DNA from: G963662655 sp963666875
GTDB taxonomy: Bacteria; Cloacimonadota; Cloacimonadia; Cloacimonadales; JAIOQZ01
DNA: 64,000 bases
Reading direction: 5' to 3'
NCBI GenBank assembly: GCA_963666875.2
Contig: CAXXPU010000018.1
Coordinates: 1-64,000 of the forward strand
Shown: positions 1 through 9,554 of the stretch, one piece after another
Numbering within the stretch: position 1 is the first letter of the stretch
Layout: each line of letters opens with the position of its first letter
Program-made: the position numbers and the translations under genes
The notes under the pieces: generated by a model
Told to the model about the DNA's origin: nothing
Database searches by the model: none
The model's input: only the letters and a program-made list of their open reading frames with translations

Positions 1-47
1 TTCAAATCCTCGATCGCTTCCTCGATCGACGCGAATGTATATTCCAT
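1..47 (-). CDS. N-terminal fragment of a protein cut by the window edge, possibly RibB/RibBA
   Basis: Only the first 15 codons are inside the window. They read MEYTFASIEEAIEDL and are preceded by a good Shine-Dalgarno (GAGGAG, 4-5 nt before the ATG). The start with 'SIEEAIED' resembles the N-terminus of 3,4-dihydroxy-2-butanone-4-phosphate synthase (RibB or RibBA), but 15 residues cannot prove this. It lies 26 nt downstream of the DUF6485 gene on the same strand. Confidence 0.4.
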   Translation of the reverse strand, partial: MEYTFASIEEAIEDL

Positions 48-73
48 TGTCTCCTCGTATGTTACGCCTGCGA

Positions 74-281
74 TTAGCTGATTTTTCCCGCGTTGAACAA
101 TTCCATAAAATACTCGATCGAGCGGTTGTAGGTTTTTTTCGTATTTCACGGGGAAATAGCAGGCGGGGAGTTCGCCCATGCTGCGATGATAACGGATGCA
201 TTCACAGCAGTTTCCCTTCTTCGAACAGGGATACGTGCAGTTGCATGCTTTCATGTTTTTCTCTTTCATTTCACAGTTCAT
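74..281 (-). CDS. DUF6485 family cysteine-rich small protein (one-base frameshift)
   Basis: The protein reads CNCTYPCSKKGNCCECIRYHR, then GELPACYFP, then EKTYNRSIEYFMELFNAGKIS and stop. This is the pattern of the DUF6485 family, about 65-70 residues with a cluster of cysteines likely to bind a metal; its function is not known. The two halves are in different frames. The junction is a run of seven A (minus strand; seven T at about 133-139) between YE and TYNRS, and six A would restore one 68-residue ORF. The start at 281 has a GAGG motif 7 nt upstream; an internal ATG at 254 is an alternative. The single extra base is more likely a sequencing error than decay, because conservation resumes exactly after it. 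Confidence 0.72.
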
Positions 282-341
282 GTTCAACCTCGCGGCTATT
301 CATTTTCTTTCCCGATTATCCGTCAAGTGATAAGCCGATTG

Positions 342-455
342 TAATTCTCATCCCCCGCCTTCTCCCGTAAGCGGGAGAAGGAGCTATTAGGAATAACCCA
401 TCTGAAGCACGATGTCCCCTCGCTCACGAAGTGGGAGAGGGTCAGGGTGAGGGTC
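342..455. repeat. Dispersed intergenic palindromic repeat, copy 1
   Basis: About 110 bp of two linked hairpins. The first is CCTTCTCCC-GTAAGC-GGGAGAAGG, then a spacer containing GAAGCACGATGTCCCCTC, then a second stem built on CCCTC / GAGGG. The spacer is shared word for word with the copy at 35446-35545, and a looser relative sits at 5805-5915. It lies downstream of rluD, between converging or neighbouring genes, as REP-like elements do. No ORF is supported here. Confidence 0.7.
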
Positions 456-456
456 T

Positions 457-1423
<967 letters not shown>

Positions 1424-1427
<4 letters not shown>

Positions 1428-2233
1428 GATTCTTCGGCGTCTTTACCGCCCTTCTTGCGGTCGATGTTGAACACTCCGATTACGACGCCGATCGGCATAC
1501 CGCCCGCATCGCGCACCATGCTGCTCTTGAGCGTGATATGGCGCTTCAGGGACGGGATGAAATACTGCTGCGGCGCGTGAGCGCTTCGGTTCTGAAGGAT
1601 GGGCAGACCGTACTTGACGATGCTGTTGTTGACCTCGGGCTGGAAGCTCGAATCGAAAATATTGAGGTTCTCCGCCAGGAGCGGGAACACGTCGTTCAGG
1701 TTGTCGCTCAGGAACTTGATGCCGCCGTCGATGTCGAGGATGATGAATCCGTTTTCCGCCAGCTTCAGGAGGCTGAGGATGCGGTTCATGTGCTCGATGA
1801 TCTTCTCCTTTTTCGCCTGATCGAAATGGATGACCGAGTTGAGCATCTTCTTGATCTGCACGATGAGCTCCATGACGTCCTCGTCATTGCGTTGCGACAG
1901 CTCTGTCTCGTCGATGTCGAGGTTGTAGTTGCCACGCGTGATCTCCTTCAGGAGCTTGATGACATCCGTGAATCCACGGTGCAGAAAAACCGGTATGTAG
2001 AAGAAGAAGACGATCGCGATCAGGAAGTAGAGAAACAGGAATATCCAAATGATGTTGCTGATATCCTTTTGCATCAGGTCGGCGCGTTCCTTGAGCATGT
2101 TGGCGTCGCTGATCGACCGCATCGCCTTGTCGTGCGTCGTCATGGTCAGCCACATGACCATCGCCTGCGCGGCCGCGAGCAGCAGCATCACGATGATGAA
2201 ATAGCGAATCTTGCGGGTGATGAAGTATTTCAT
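1424..2233 (-). CDS. Membrane protein with two TM helices, HAMP-like linker and PAS-like domain
   Basis: 269 residues. There are two hydrophobic helices (about 12-30 and 60-82) around a short outside loop, then a HAMP-like linker (about 85-135) rich in charged residues, a short coiled region, and a PAS-like domain (about 150-260: NGFIILDIDGGIKFLSDNL). There is no kinase, cyclase or phosphatase domain, so as written it is a sensor without an output domain. It sits between trkA (4 nt upstream) and rluD (ATGA overlap), so it could sense conditions linked to potassium transport. That link is inference from position only. Confidence 0.6.
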
Positions 2234-2237
2234 GCTG

Positions 2238-2938
2238 TCAGTCCTTCATCGTTTCTTTGATGATTTCGTTGATGCGCGGCTCCGGACCGAGCAGGACGAG
2301 CTGGTCGCCCTCCTTGATCACGTCGTTGGCGCCGGGCAAGTCGTTGATCCGTTTCTCCAGCTTGTTTTCGCCCGTCTTCCGACACGGTCAGGTGATCTGT
2401 ATTTAATGGCGACAATGTGGACGCCCTTGTTCGCCGGCAGCGCGAGGTCTTGAAGCGTTTTGCCGACGTAGCTGTCGGGCACGGATATCTCCACGATGGA
2501 GTGTCCTGTGGCGAGGTTGTAGTAGCGGATCACGTTGCGCGAGAGGAGCGAGTGCGCCAGTTCGAGTCCGATCTGTTCTTCCGGGAAAACGATGTGCTTC
2601 ACACCGATCAGCTCGAGGATGCGCGCGTGCAGCTTGCTATCGACCTTCGCGTGGATGTTGGCCGCGCCGAGACGCGTCAGGATCACGCTGGTGAGTACGC
2701 TGACCTCGATGTTGTTGCCGATCGCCAGGATCACCGCGTCCATGTCATCGACACCGACCTGTTTGAGCGCTTGTTCGTCGGTGCTGTCCATGCAGATCGC
2801 GGCTGTCACGCTGGTCTTGATCTCGTCGATAAGCTTCTGATCCGAGTCGATGACCGTCACATCCGCACCGTTCTTGAACAGCGTCGATGAGACCGTCATC
2901 CCGAATTTTCCCATTCCGATTACCAGAAATTTTGCCAT
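2238..2938 (-). CDS. trkA: TrkA-type potassium uptake regulatory subunit (two frameshifts)
   Basis: Cytoplasmic RCK protein that gates the Trk/Ktr potassium channel after binding NAD(H) or ATP. The Rossmann motif GMGKFG (residues 8-13) and the acidic end of strand two (VTVIDSD) form the nucleotide-binding RCK_N domain. An RCK_C domain follows (VPDSYVGKTLQDLALP). The last part is in other frames: VSEDG in a second and ENKLEKRINDLPGAND to the end (IIKETMKD) in a third. The breaks lie near 2400 and at a GGG at 2371-2373 (minus strand). Dropping one base at each gives 232 residues, normal for a single-RCK TrkA/KtrA. It is directly downstream of trkH, its membrane partner. Confidence 0.85.
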
Positions 2939-2972
2939 AACGATACCTCGTTACTCCGTCGTAGTCCGTTGT

Positions 2973-4892
2973 TTATCCTATTGAAATTTTCTCGACCGTA
3001 TATGCAAGCGTTTTTTTCGTTTTGGACTGTGTCAGCGCGAAGATCAACGTCAACGGTCCCACCCTTCCCAGATACATTAGAAGGATAATGATGATCTTAC
3101 CGCCGTAGGTCAGATCGGCGGTGATACCCATCGAAAGTCCCACCGTTCCGAACGCCGAAAACGCTTCGAAAACGATCTTGCGGAACGATTTCTTCTCGCT
3201 CCATTCGAGCTCTTTCTGCACTGTTTCGTTGCGTACGACCGTCTGCGGAACCGAAACGGCTGTCGAGTCGCTCAGGCTATCCGCCAGCGGTGACATCTGC
3301 AACGGAAACGATGTCTGCCAGGTCTCTCGCGTCTCGCTGACTACCACCTTTTCCGGCGGGGTCGTCTCGAAAATGAGCAGCAGGTAGATCATGATGGAGA
3401 GGAAGCCGATCGAGGTCGCGATCAGCGCCAGCACCCTCTTGAGCATCTCGTCGGATATGCGGCGCTTGAAGATGGAGACGCCTTCCCCGCCCTTGATGAT
3501 CGCCAGCACGGAGAGAAGAATCACCGCGAAGGTGGTCGTCTTGACGCCGCCGCCGGTCGATCCGGGCGACGCGCCGATAAACATCAGCAGGTTGGTGACG
3601 AACACCGACGAATTGCTGAGCTGTGCGTTGTCGATGGTGTTGAAGCCGGCCGTACGCGTGGTCACCGACTGGAACAGTGACGCCAACAGTCGCTCCAGGA
3701 AGGAGAAATCGCGCATAGTGTGATTGTATTCCGAAAGGAAGAACGCCACGAAGCCGATCAAGATCAGCGCCAGGGTCATCATGAGGACAAGCTTTGTGTG
3801 CAACGACAAGCGCGTGGGTTTGTATTTCATGAGGACATTCCGGCGCAGATCGACCAGCACCGAGAAGCCGATACCGCCCACGATGATCAGGAACATGGTG
3901 ATCAGGTTCACGCCCAGCGAACTCTTGAACTGCATCAGGCTGTCGCTGAACAGGCTGAATCCGGCATTACAGAATGCCGAGATGGAATGGAATATCGCGA
4001 AATATCCCACCGAATTCGGCACCATCGGATGTCCCTTGAACATGAAGTAGTATATGACGGCACCGCCCATCTCGAAAAGCATGGTCACAAGGAGAATGTC
4101 CTTGAGCAGGGCGAGCATGTCCAGTCGGTTCGATTCGCCCATCACGTCCTTCATCACGTTCTCGCTGCGCTGGGTCAGCTTTTCGCCCAGCAGGATGGCG
4201 AATGTCGTGGATATGGTCATAATCCCCAGACCGCCCACCTGAATCAGGATCAGGATGATGATCTGCCCGAACGATGAGAAATAGCTGCCGGTGTCCTGCA
4301 CGATGAGTCCGGTTACGCAGGTGGCGGACGTGGCGGTGAAGAGCGCGTCCAGATAGGGTGTGTCGCTGTGATGGCCTTCACTCACCGCCCAGGGCAGCGA
4401 AAGCAGAAACGATCCGATGAGGATCACCACCAGGAAGCTGAGCAAGAAGAAAATCGGCGGATTGGCCGACAGCTTGCGGTAGATCTTCTCATTGTAGCTG
4501 ATGTTGGCGAATGTCTTCACAATCATGTATGTCTGTCTGCCGATCAGATAGAGACTGAAGAACTGAAGACCGCGGAAATGTGTAAAGACAAGCGCGGCGA
4601 CGATGAAAAGATCGATCAGCATCGACCGGATATAACGAGGTGAAAATCCATGACCGATCAATCGCATCAGCAAATAGGCGATAAAATAGGACATCGCGGA
4701 AACGGATAGGATCTTGGAGAATGCGAGAAAATTCTGATCGCCGGAGAAGTGGTAGCTCAGAAGCAACGCTGTCAGACTGACCAGTGCGAAAAGGTGCAGT
4801 AGCCAGTGCATCGACCACGCGAGCCGATTGATGAAATGCAGAACAGCGTGGAATCCCTCTGCAATGTGATTCTTGCTTTCTTTTTTACTCAT
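2973..4892 (-). CDS. trkH: TrkH/KtrB family potassium channel-like transporter
   Basis: 639-residue inner-membrane protein that carries K+ (or Na+) and pairs with the TrkA protein encoded next to it. The four pore loops of the family are visible: TSATCVTGL, HSISAFCNAGFS, TRTAGFNT and FSAFGTVGLSMG. It is longer than usual KtrB (about 450) because of an extra N-terminal block of about four helices (1-150). An extra soluble segment of about 50 residues sits before the last pore loop (about 510-565, rich in Ser/Thr/Glu). The start abuts the adk stop codon, so adk, trkH and trkA are probably one operon. Confidence 0.88.
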   Translation of the reverse strand: MSKKESKNHIAEGFHAVLHFINRLAWSMHWLLHLFALVSLTALLLSYHFSGDQNFLAFSKILSVSAMSYFIAYLLMRLIGHGFSPRYIRSMLIDLFIVAALVFTHFRGLQFFSLYLIGRQTYMIVKTFANISYNEKIYRKLSANPPIFFLLSFLVVILIGSFLLSLPWAVSEGHHSDTPYLDALFTATSATCVTGLIVQDTGSYFSSFGQIIILILIQVGGLGIMTISTTFAILLGEKLTQRSENVMKDVMGESNRLDMLALLKDILLVTMLFEMGGAVIYYFMFKGHPMVPNSVGYFAIFHSISAFCNAGFSLFSDSLMQFKSSLGVNLITMFLIIVGGIGFSVLVDLRRNVLMKYKPTRLSLHTKLVLMMTLALILIGFVAFFLSEYNHTMRDFSFLERLLASLFQSVTTRTAGFNTIDNAQLSNSSVFVTNLLMFIGASPGSTGGGVKTTTFAVILLSVLAIIKGGEGVSIFKRRISDEMLKRVLALIATSIGFLSIMIYLLLIFETTPPEKVVVSETRETWQTSFPLQMSPLADSLSDSTAVSVPQTVVRNETVQKELEWSEKKSFRKIVFEAFSAFGTVGLSMGITADLTYGGKIIIILLMYLGRVGPLTLIFALTQSKTKKTLAYTVEKISIG

Positions 4893-5537
4893 TCAACTCA
4901 AATGGATATGCCGTTCTTTGAGCGCGCGCAGTACGTCCTGATGAATCGCGTCCGGTTTCTGGTCCGCGTCGATCACGACCAGCTTGTTCTGCTTGCGGAA
5001 ATACTCGATCGCCTGGTCGGTCTGATTGTGGAAATCCTGAATGCGCTTGGCAATTGCTTCTTCATTATCGTCGCTGCGACGTATCAATTCCCCGCCACAG
5101 TGGTCGCATATTCCTTCCACCTTGGGCTTGCGGAACAGAACGTTGAAATCGGCATGACAGTTGACGCAGATTCTCCGCGCCGTCAATCGCTCCATCGCCT
5201 TTTCGTCGGATAACTGGAAAAGCACCGCGGAATCGATTGGGTAATGCTCGTTGAGAAATTCTGCCTGCGCGAGGTTGCGAGGAAAACCATCCAGAATGAA
5301 TCCTTTCGGACATTCCAGCATCTTTTTATCGATTACTTCGAACACGATCTTGTCCGGGACCAGTAAACCATTCTCGATGAAATGGCGCACCTCTTCACCG
5401 GTCTTGGTTCCATGCTTGATATGCCACCGGAATTCGTTTCCGATGCTGATATGGAACAAGTCCAGACGCTCCTGGATCATATCGGCCTGGGTGCCTTTAC
5501 CGCTACCCTGGATTCCCATAAATACCAGATCGACCAT
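4893..5537 (-). CDS. adk: Adenylate kinase
   Basis: Catalyses ATP + AMP = 2 ADP in the cytoplasm. The P-loop GIQGSGKGT is at residues 8-16, the AMP-binding DGFPRNLAQAE at about 83-93, and the LID domain carries a four-cysteine zinc site (CVNC ... CDHC) as in Gram-positive and many anaerobe enzymes. Length 214 is standard. A clear Shine-Dalgarno (GGGAGG) precedes the ATG at 5537. It is the first gene of an adk-trkH-trkA-sensor-rluD run on the minus strand. Confidence 0.93.
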   Translation of the reverse strand: MVDLVFMGIQGSGKGTQADMIQERLDLFHISIGNEFRWHIKHGTKTGEEVRHFIENGLLVPDKIVFEVIDKKMLECPKGFILDGFPRNLAQAEFLNEHYPIDSAVLFQLSDEKAMERLTARRICVNCHADFNVLFRKPKVEGICDHCGGELIRRSDDNEEAIAKRIQDFHNQTDQAIEYFRKQNKLVVIDADQKPDAIHQDVLRALKERHIHLS

Positions 5538-5804
5538 GGTTCCTCCCTTGTTATCATATAAAAAGGTAAATTCAACGATAACTCATTACTCGTCAAGTTT
5601 TCTCGTATTCGAAATCTTCCGGCGCATTGCATGATGAACGAAAAACACCAATTCGACACCCTCAACATGCATCGTTAACCATGCCTTTATTCAGATCTTA
5701 ACAGTCCGCCGTAACGAATGCAAAATGAAGATTGTGCGAGGAAACAATTATGGCGAAATGCGATGAATATAGCAAACTGAAGCGGTTTTTCGAGAGCTTT
5801 ATGG
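5538..5804. other. Intergenic region upstream of adk, no gene seen
   Basis: About 270 bp between adk and a dispersed repeat. Short ORFs here overlap in several frames and resemble no family. The region must carry the adk promoter, but I see no convincing pair of boxes. Confidence 0.5.
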
Positions 5805-5915
5805 AGTAAGGCCCTCACCCCGACCCTCTCCCATTTCATGGGCGAGGGAGCGAAGAGTATTCGGCACCTTTAAATTCCTTCTCCTGCTTGCGGAAGAAGG
5901 TTAGGATGAGGGCAA
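5805..5915. repeat. Dispersed intergenic palindromic repeat, divergent copy
   Basis: The outer arms read GCCCTCACCCC on the left and GGATGAGGGC on the right. Between them are an inner hairpin CCCTCTCCCATTTCATGGGCGAGGG and a second with CTTCTCCTGCTTGCGGAAGAAGG. The architecture matches the copies at 342-455 and 35446-35545, but the shared spacer is missing. The right arm overlaps the last codons of the hydrogenase maturation protease gene, so the element has contributed its C-terminus (LPSS-stop). Confidence 0.6.
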
Positions 5916-6353
5916 CAATGCAAGCACCATCTTGACAGCTTCCGGCAAGGCCGTCTCCACCTCCGGCGTGAATTGTTCCGAAAAGGTGTCGATATCCTTG
6001 ACCTCGATTGCGATGATGATCAGTTTTTCGGGCAGTTTCGCGCCGTGTTTCTGCATCAGATCGAAAGCCTCGAAAAGCCCCATGTCGTGCGGCGAGGAAT
6101 AATGACTGGCGTTGCGGAATTGCTCTCTTGTCAGTTCGAAGACGCTTCCCACGGGCATCTGTCCCGTGACGATGGAGTCGATCAGAATCACGCGGTCGTA
6201 GTCGAGCATCTCATCGACCACGCGAAATCCCGCCGCGCTGGCTTCCAGCACGTCGAGCTCCGGCCGTTGATGCTTGATCTCGCGCGCGACATGCACGCCG
6301 ATACCGTCGTCGGAAAGGATCGGATTACCGAGTCCGAGTATGAGTGTTTTCAT
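5901..6353 (-). CDS. [NiFe]-hydrogenase maturation endopeptidase
   Basis: 150-residue HyaD/HycI/FrcD-type protease. It removes the C-terminal tail of the large subunit after nickel insertion. The N-terminal LGLGNPILSDDGIGVHVARE (residues 5-24) carries the conserved Glu/Asp metal ligands, DSIVTG follows at about 60-65, and the third ligand region SPHDMGLFEAF (with His) is at about 90. It lies 140 nt downstream of the large-subunit gene mvhA, on the same strand, and is therefore the likely processing enzyme for that subunit. The C-terminal end is encoded inside a dispersed repeat. Confidence 0.88.
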   Translation of the reverse strand: MKTLILGLGNPILSDDGIGVHVAREIKHQRPELDVLEASAAGFRVVDEMLDYDRVILIDSIVTGQMPVGSVFELTREQFRNASHYSSPHDMGLFEAFDLMQKHGAKLPEKLIIIAIEVKDIDTFSEQFTPEVETALPEAVKMVLALLPSS

Positions 6354-6393
6354 AGTCCAAAGCCAAACTTCTGAATGTCCGAGCTAAGCCGTA

Positions 6394-6411
6394 GTATTTG
6401 CTTGCAAATAC
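6394..6411. repeat. Near-perfect 18-bp palindrome between mvhA and the maturation protease
   Basis: GTATTTGC-TT-GCAAATAC, with weaker outer pairing CTAA / TTAG. The surrounding 140 bp also repeats fragments such as GAATGTTGGAG and ACATTC. No T-run follows, so a simple terminator is unlikely. It may be an RNA-processing hairpin that sets protease level relative to hydrogenase, or a decayed repeat. Confidence 0.45.
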
Positions 6412-6492
6412 CAGTTTAGCGAAGCGAGGTCTTCCGAATGTTTGGCTCCAACATTCAGATGAGTCACTTCGTGCCACAATCGGAAGTTGGAG

Positions 6493-7953
6493 CTAATCCC
6501 TCTTCAACTGCCTGACGATGTCTCCAGAAACGTCGTGGACATTCACCACGAGCGGCATCTTGCCCGGTAGCGAGTGCGTCGCGCAGGCCATGCACGGATC
6601 ATACGGACGGAACGCCATCTCGACCATGTTCAAAAGCTCGTCGTTGACCACCCCGTCGCGGATCAGCATCTTCGCGGCCTTGGCGATCGACATCGACATC
6701 GCGGCGGAGTTGTTCACCGTCGCCACAATGAGGTTGGCGGCCACGATGATGCCCTTGGAATCTGTCTTATAGTGATGGATTAAAGTACCGCGTGCAGCTT
6801 CTACAATACCAACGCCTTCCGTCGGCGTCTCTGTGGGTAGATTGCGGATGTCGGGCGAGGTGATGGTGGGATCGCTCAGGAGCCGCACCATGTCCTCCGC
6901 TGACTGCATGACTTCGACCAGCCTTGCCCAGTGAAATGCCAGCGTGTAGTGACTCGGCTTGCCACCGAGCATCTCGTACATGCGCTCGTATTCCGCTTGC
7001 GCCAGCGGCGTCGCCATGCCCTCGGAGGCGTTCAGTCTCGCCAACGGCGCCACGCGATAGACGCTGCTCTCCTTACCGTCGATAAAGCCCTGCCAGCCGA
7101 TCTTCTTGAGGAACGGGAACTTCATGTAGCTCCACGGCTCAACGTGCTCCGCGATGTGGTCGAGGTATTCGGGCGGCGTGAATTTCGCGTACTCTTTGCC
7201 GTCCGGATCGACCACACGCACGTCGCCGTCGTAGAAGTTGACCTTGTTATCCTTATCGACCAGCCCCATGTAGTAGGTCTCGTGCTTGTAGATGTCGCCC
7301 ACGATCAGATCGAGGTAGGTCTTGTTGTTCAGCACGATGTCCTCAAAAATTTTCAGGGTAAATTTGGTGAACTCCACCGCTTCCTGCGCAGTTTTCAGGA
7401 ATTCCAGGCGTTTCTCCTCGGTCAGCGGCTTCGATACGCCGCCGGGAAGCCCGCCCACCGGATGGATGATGCGCCCGAAAAGGTGTTGCACCATGTCGCG
7501 CACCCTTCTGCGGATGGCGATGACCTGTCCGCCGATCTCGAGTCCGACCTTGCCGATCACCCCCAGAATGTTCCGCTCCGCTTTGGGAGCGCCCGGCGTC
7601 ACCACGAAATCGGGTCCGCCCAGGAAGAAGAAGTGCAGCATGTGATCCTCGAAGATATAGGCGTTATAGACAAGGTTGCGCAGCTTGCGCGCGGTCTCGG
7701 TCGGTGTGAGCTTATAGACGGCGTCGGCCGCCTTGGTGGAGGCCATGTGATGTGCCATCGGACACACGCCGCAGATTCTCGGCGTAATGCGCGGCATCTC
7801 CTCGACCGGTCGCCCGATGCAAAACTGCTCAAAGCCTTTCAACTCCGGGATTTGCAGGTAGGCGTTGCCGACGTTTCCGTTATCGTCCAGGAAGATTTCT
7901 ATCTTGCCGTGTCCTTCAAGCCTCGTGATGGGATCGATGGTGACGATTTTCAT
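6493..7953 (-). CDS. mvhA: Group 3 [NiFe]-hydrogenase large subunit (MvhA type)
   Basis: 486-residue catalytic subunit of an Mvh-type, F420-nonreducing hydrogenase. It splits or makes H2 at a Ni-Fe(CN)2CO site. The four ligating cysteines are present: RICGVC (C61, C64) and DPCMAC (C454, C457). The residue after the usual cleavage point follows CATH, leaving a tail of about 26 residues for the maturation protease encoded downstream. The start overlaps the mvhG stop (ATGA), so the two subunits are translationally coupled. Order D-G-A next to hdrABC marks it as part of an electron-bifurcating Mvh-Hdr complex (group 3c) rather than a respiratory enzyme. No signal peptide, so cytoplasmic. Confidence 0.93.
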   Translation of the reverse strand: MKIVTIDPITRLEGHGKIEIFLDDNGNVGNAYLQIPELKGFEQFCIGRPVEEMPRITPRICGVCPMAHHMASTKAADAVYKLTPTETARKLRNLVYNAYIFEDHMLHFFFLGGPDFVVTPGAPKAERNILGVIGKVGLEIGGQVIAIRRRVRDMVQHLFGRIIHPVGGLPGGVSKPLTEEKRLEFLKTAQEAVEFTKFTLKIFEDIVLNNKTYLDLIVGDIYKHETYYMGLVDKDNKVNFYDGDVRVVDPDGKEYAKFTPPEYLDHIAEHVEPWSYMKFPFLKKIGWQGFIDGKESSVYRVAPLARLNASEGMATPLAQAEYERMYEMLGGKPSHYTLAFHWARLVEVMQSAEDMVRLLSDPTITSPDIRNLPTETPTEGVGIVEAARGTLIHHYKTDSKGIIVAANLIVATVNNSAAMSMSIAKAAKMLIRDGVVNDELLNMVEMAFRPYDPCMACATHSLPGKMPLVVNVHDVSGDIVRQLKRD

Positions 7954-8954
7954 ACGTGCTCCTTCATAAGTCTTCTACCCAAAAGCGATTTCGCCAGCGC
8001 GAACCGGTAGAACGTCCCCGCCGGATCGACGATGCTGTCCATGAGCTTTTTCGTCCTGGCTTCCGGTATCTCCTCTTCCCCATCCAGCCCGGCGATCGAG
8101 CCGATGGCGGAGATCATCTTCGCGCCGACGTCGATGATGCCGTCGATCGGGCCATAGCAGCCGCGACAGGGCATGTTCGCCTTGATGCAGCGGCCTTCGC
8201 CGTCCTCGCCGCAACCGGAGCGCGTCACCGGCCCCATGCAGATCACGCCCTGAGTCAGGAAGCATTTCTCCGGGTCGAGGATCACCTCGGACACACGCTT
8301 GAACTCGTTGATCGATATCTTGTCCGGCTTGGTGTCGTTGCGCGTACAGGTATCGCAGAGCGCTTTGGTCGGCCCGAGCACCGATCCTTTTTCCGGCAGA
8401 TCGCCGCGCAGGATGCTCATGATCGCGTTCATGGTCAGATGCGGCGCGGGTGAACATCCGGGCAGGTAGTAATCGACCTCGATCACCTGGTCGGTCGTCT
8501 TGACGTCGTTGTGGAATCCGGGCAGTGTCAGCTTTCCCTCCGGCACCTCGCATTCCGTCTGCGGCACGGTCTTTTGCGGATTATCGACGGACGGGCATTT
8601 GTCCAGATACGAGCTTCGGAAGATGGTCTCCCGATCCCAGAAATTGCCCAGTCCGGGGATGCCGCCGATCTGCGAGCAGGCGCCGAACGAGACGATGAGC
8701 TGCGCCTTCTGCCGGAGCAACTTCGCCATGTGTGCCTGTTCGTCGGTACGGATGGCGCCGTTGATGAAGCAGACCGCCATCTCGCCGTCTTTCATCGCCT
8801 CCACGTCCGAGTATTTAAAGTCCATCGCGCAGGGCCAGAAGACGATATCGACCTTCGCCACCACGTCCAGTATCTTTTCGTGCAGGTCAACGATCGCTTC
8901 CTCGCAGCCGCCGCACGAAGCGCACCAGTAAAAACCGATTTTCGGTTTGTTCAT
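7950..8954 (-). CDS. mvhG: [NiFe]-hydrogenase small subunit (MvhG type)
   Basis: 334 residues when started at the ATG at 8954, which has GGAGG upstream; an in-frame ATG at 8966 lies on that site and is less likely. The N-terminal FYWCASCGGCEEA supplies ligands of the proximal [4Fe-4S] cluster, with further ligands in SFGACSQIGG and LPGCSPAP. The C-terminal half has CDTCTRN, CFLTQGVICMGP, SGCG and CRGCYGP for additional clusters. There is no twin-arginine leader, so it acts in the cytoplasm. It passes electrons from MvhA to MvhD and HdrA. Confidence 0.92.
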   Translation of the reverse strand: MNKPKIGFYWCASCGGCEEAIVDLHEKILDVVAKVDIVFWPCAMDFKYSDVEAMKDGEMAVCFINGAIRTDEQAHMAKLLRQKAQLIVSFGACSQIGGIPGLGNFWDRETIFRSSYLDKCPSVDNPQKTVPQTECEVPEGKLTLPGFHNDVKTTDQVIEVDYYLPGCSPAPHLTMNAIMSILRGDLPEKGSVLGPTKALCDTCTRNDTKPDKISINEFKRVSEVILDPEKCFLTQGVICMGPVTRSGCGEDGEGRCIKANMPCRGCYGPIDGIIDVGAKMISAIGSIAGLDGEEEIPEARTKKLMDSIVDPAGTFYRFALAKSLLGRRLMKEHV

Positions 8955-8984
8955 CCAATCCTCCATGGTTCACATTGAAGTTGG

Positions 8985-9407
8985 CTATTCCAGCTCGATC
9001 CCGACCTTGGGCATCGGCCCGAGCTTCCGTATCCTTTCCGTGAATTCGTTCATCGCCGTCTGGAATTTCTTACCCTCGCTGGCCGATATCCATTCCAGAT
9101 GGAATCGCTCGGGTTCGATCCCGAACTGCTCCAGCGTCCTCTTGAGCAACATACTCTTGCGCAATGTCTTGTAGTTCCCGGACTGATAATGACAGTCCCC
9201 TGGGTGGCATCCGCCGATGAACACACCGTCACAGCCTTCCTTGAACGCCATGAGGATGTGCTGCGGATCGACGCGCGACGAGCACAGCGTCTTGATCGCG
9301 ATGCCGTTGGGCGGATACTTCAGTCGTGACGTTCCGGCAAGGTCGGCGCCGGCGTACGTACACCACTGGCAGAGAAAACAGACGATTTTCGGTTCGAACT
9401 TTTCCAT
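8985..9407 (-). CDS. mvhD: MvhD: hydrogenase delta subunit linking hydrogenase to HdrA
   Basis: 140-residue [2Fe-2S] protein of the MvhD/FrhD family. Conserved cysteines are seen in CFLCQWCTYAGAD, TLCSSRVDP and GGCHPGDCHYQ. In methanogens this subunit hands electrons from MvhG to the flavin protein HdrA. Its position between hdrA and mvhG fits that role. It is separated from hdrA by 147 bp that contain two copies of a dispersed repeat, the only large gap inside the operon. Confidence 0.92.
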   Translation of the reverse strand: MEKFEPKIVCFLCQWCTYAGADLAGTSRLKYPPNGIAIKTLCSSRVDPQHILMAFKEGCDGVFIGGCHPGDCHYQSGNYKTLRKSMLLKRTLEQFGIEPERFHLEWISASEGKKFQTAMNEFTERIRKLGPMPKVGIELE

Positions 9408-9437
9408 ATTGCACCCTTTCCGCTGTTCTTCCGTTTG

Positions 9438-9540
9438 CGTGTCATCCTGACCCTTCGACTTCGCTCAGGGTGACACTCGTTACAAGCTATCTGTCGTGCT
9501 GAGTAGTGTTTGTCATCCTGAGCGGAGTCGAAGGATCAAA
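9438..9540. repeat. Inverted pair of GAGCGGAGTCGAAGGA-type dispersed repeats
   Basis: Two copies in opposite orientation: one with CCTTCGACTTCGCTCAGG (about 9451-9468) and one with GTCATCCTGAGCGGAGTC (about 9511-9528). Further copies are at 48072-48090 and 49520-49545. Together they can form a long hairpin between hdrA and mvhD. This short repeat family is widespread in bacterial intergenic DNA. Confidence 0.7.
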
Positions 9541-9554
9541 CACGTATCGAAGCA

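Noticed and set aside
133..139. Programmed frameshift at the A7 run in the DUF6485 gene
   Set aside because: Slippery A7 can shift frames, but many other one-base insertions in the window point to sequence error; no stimulatory structure seen.
6931..8010. 359-codon open frame on the plus strand
   Set aside because: It mirrors mvhA and is rich in His/Arg/Val as antisense frames of GC-rich genes are.
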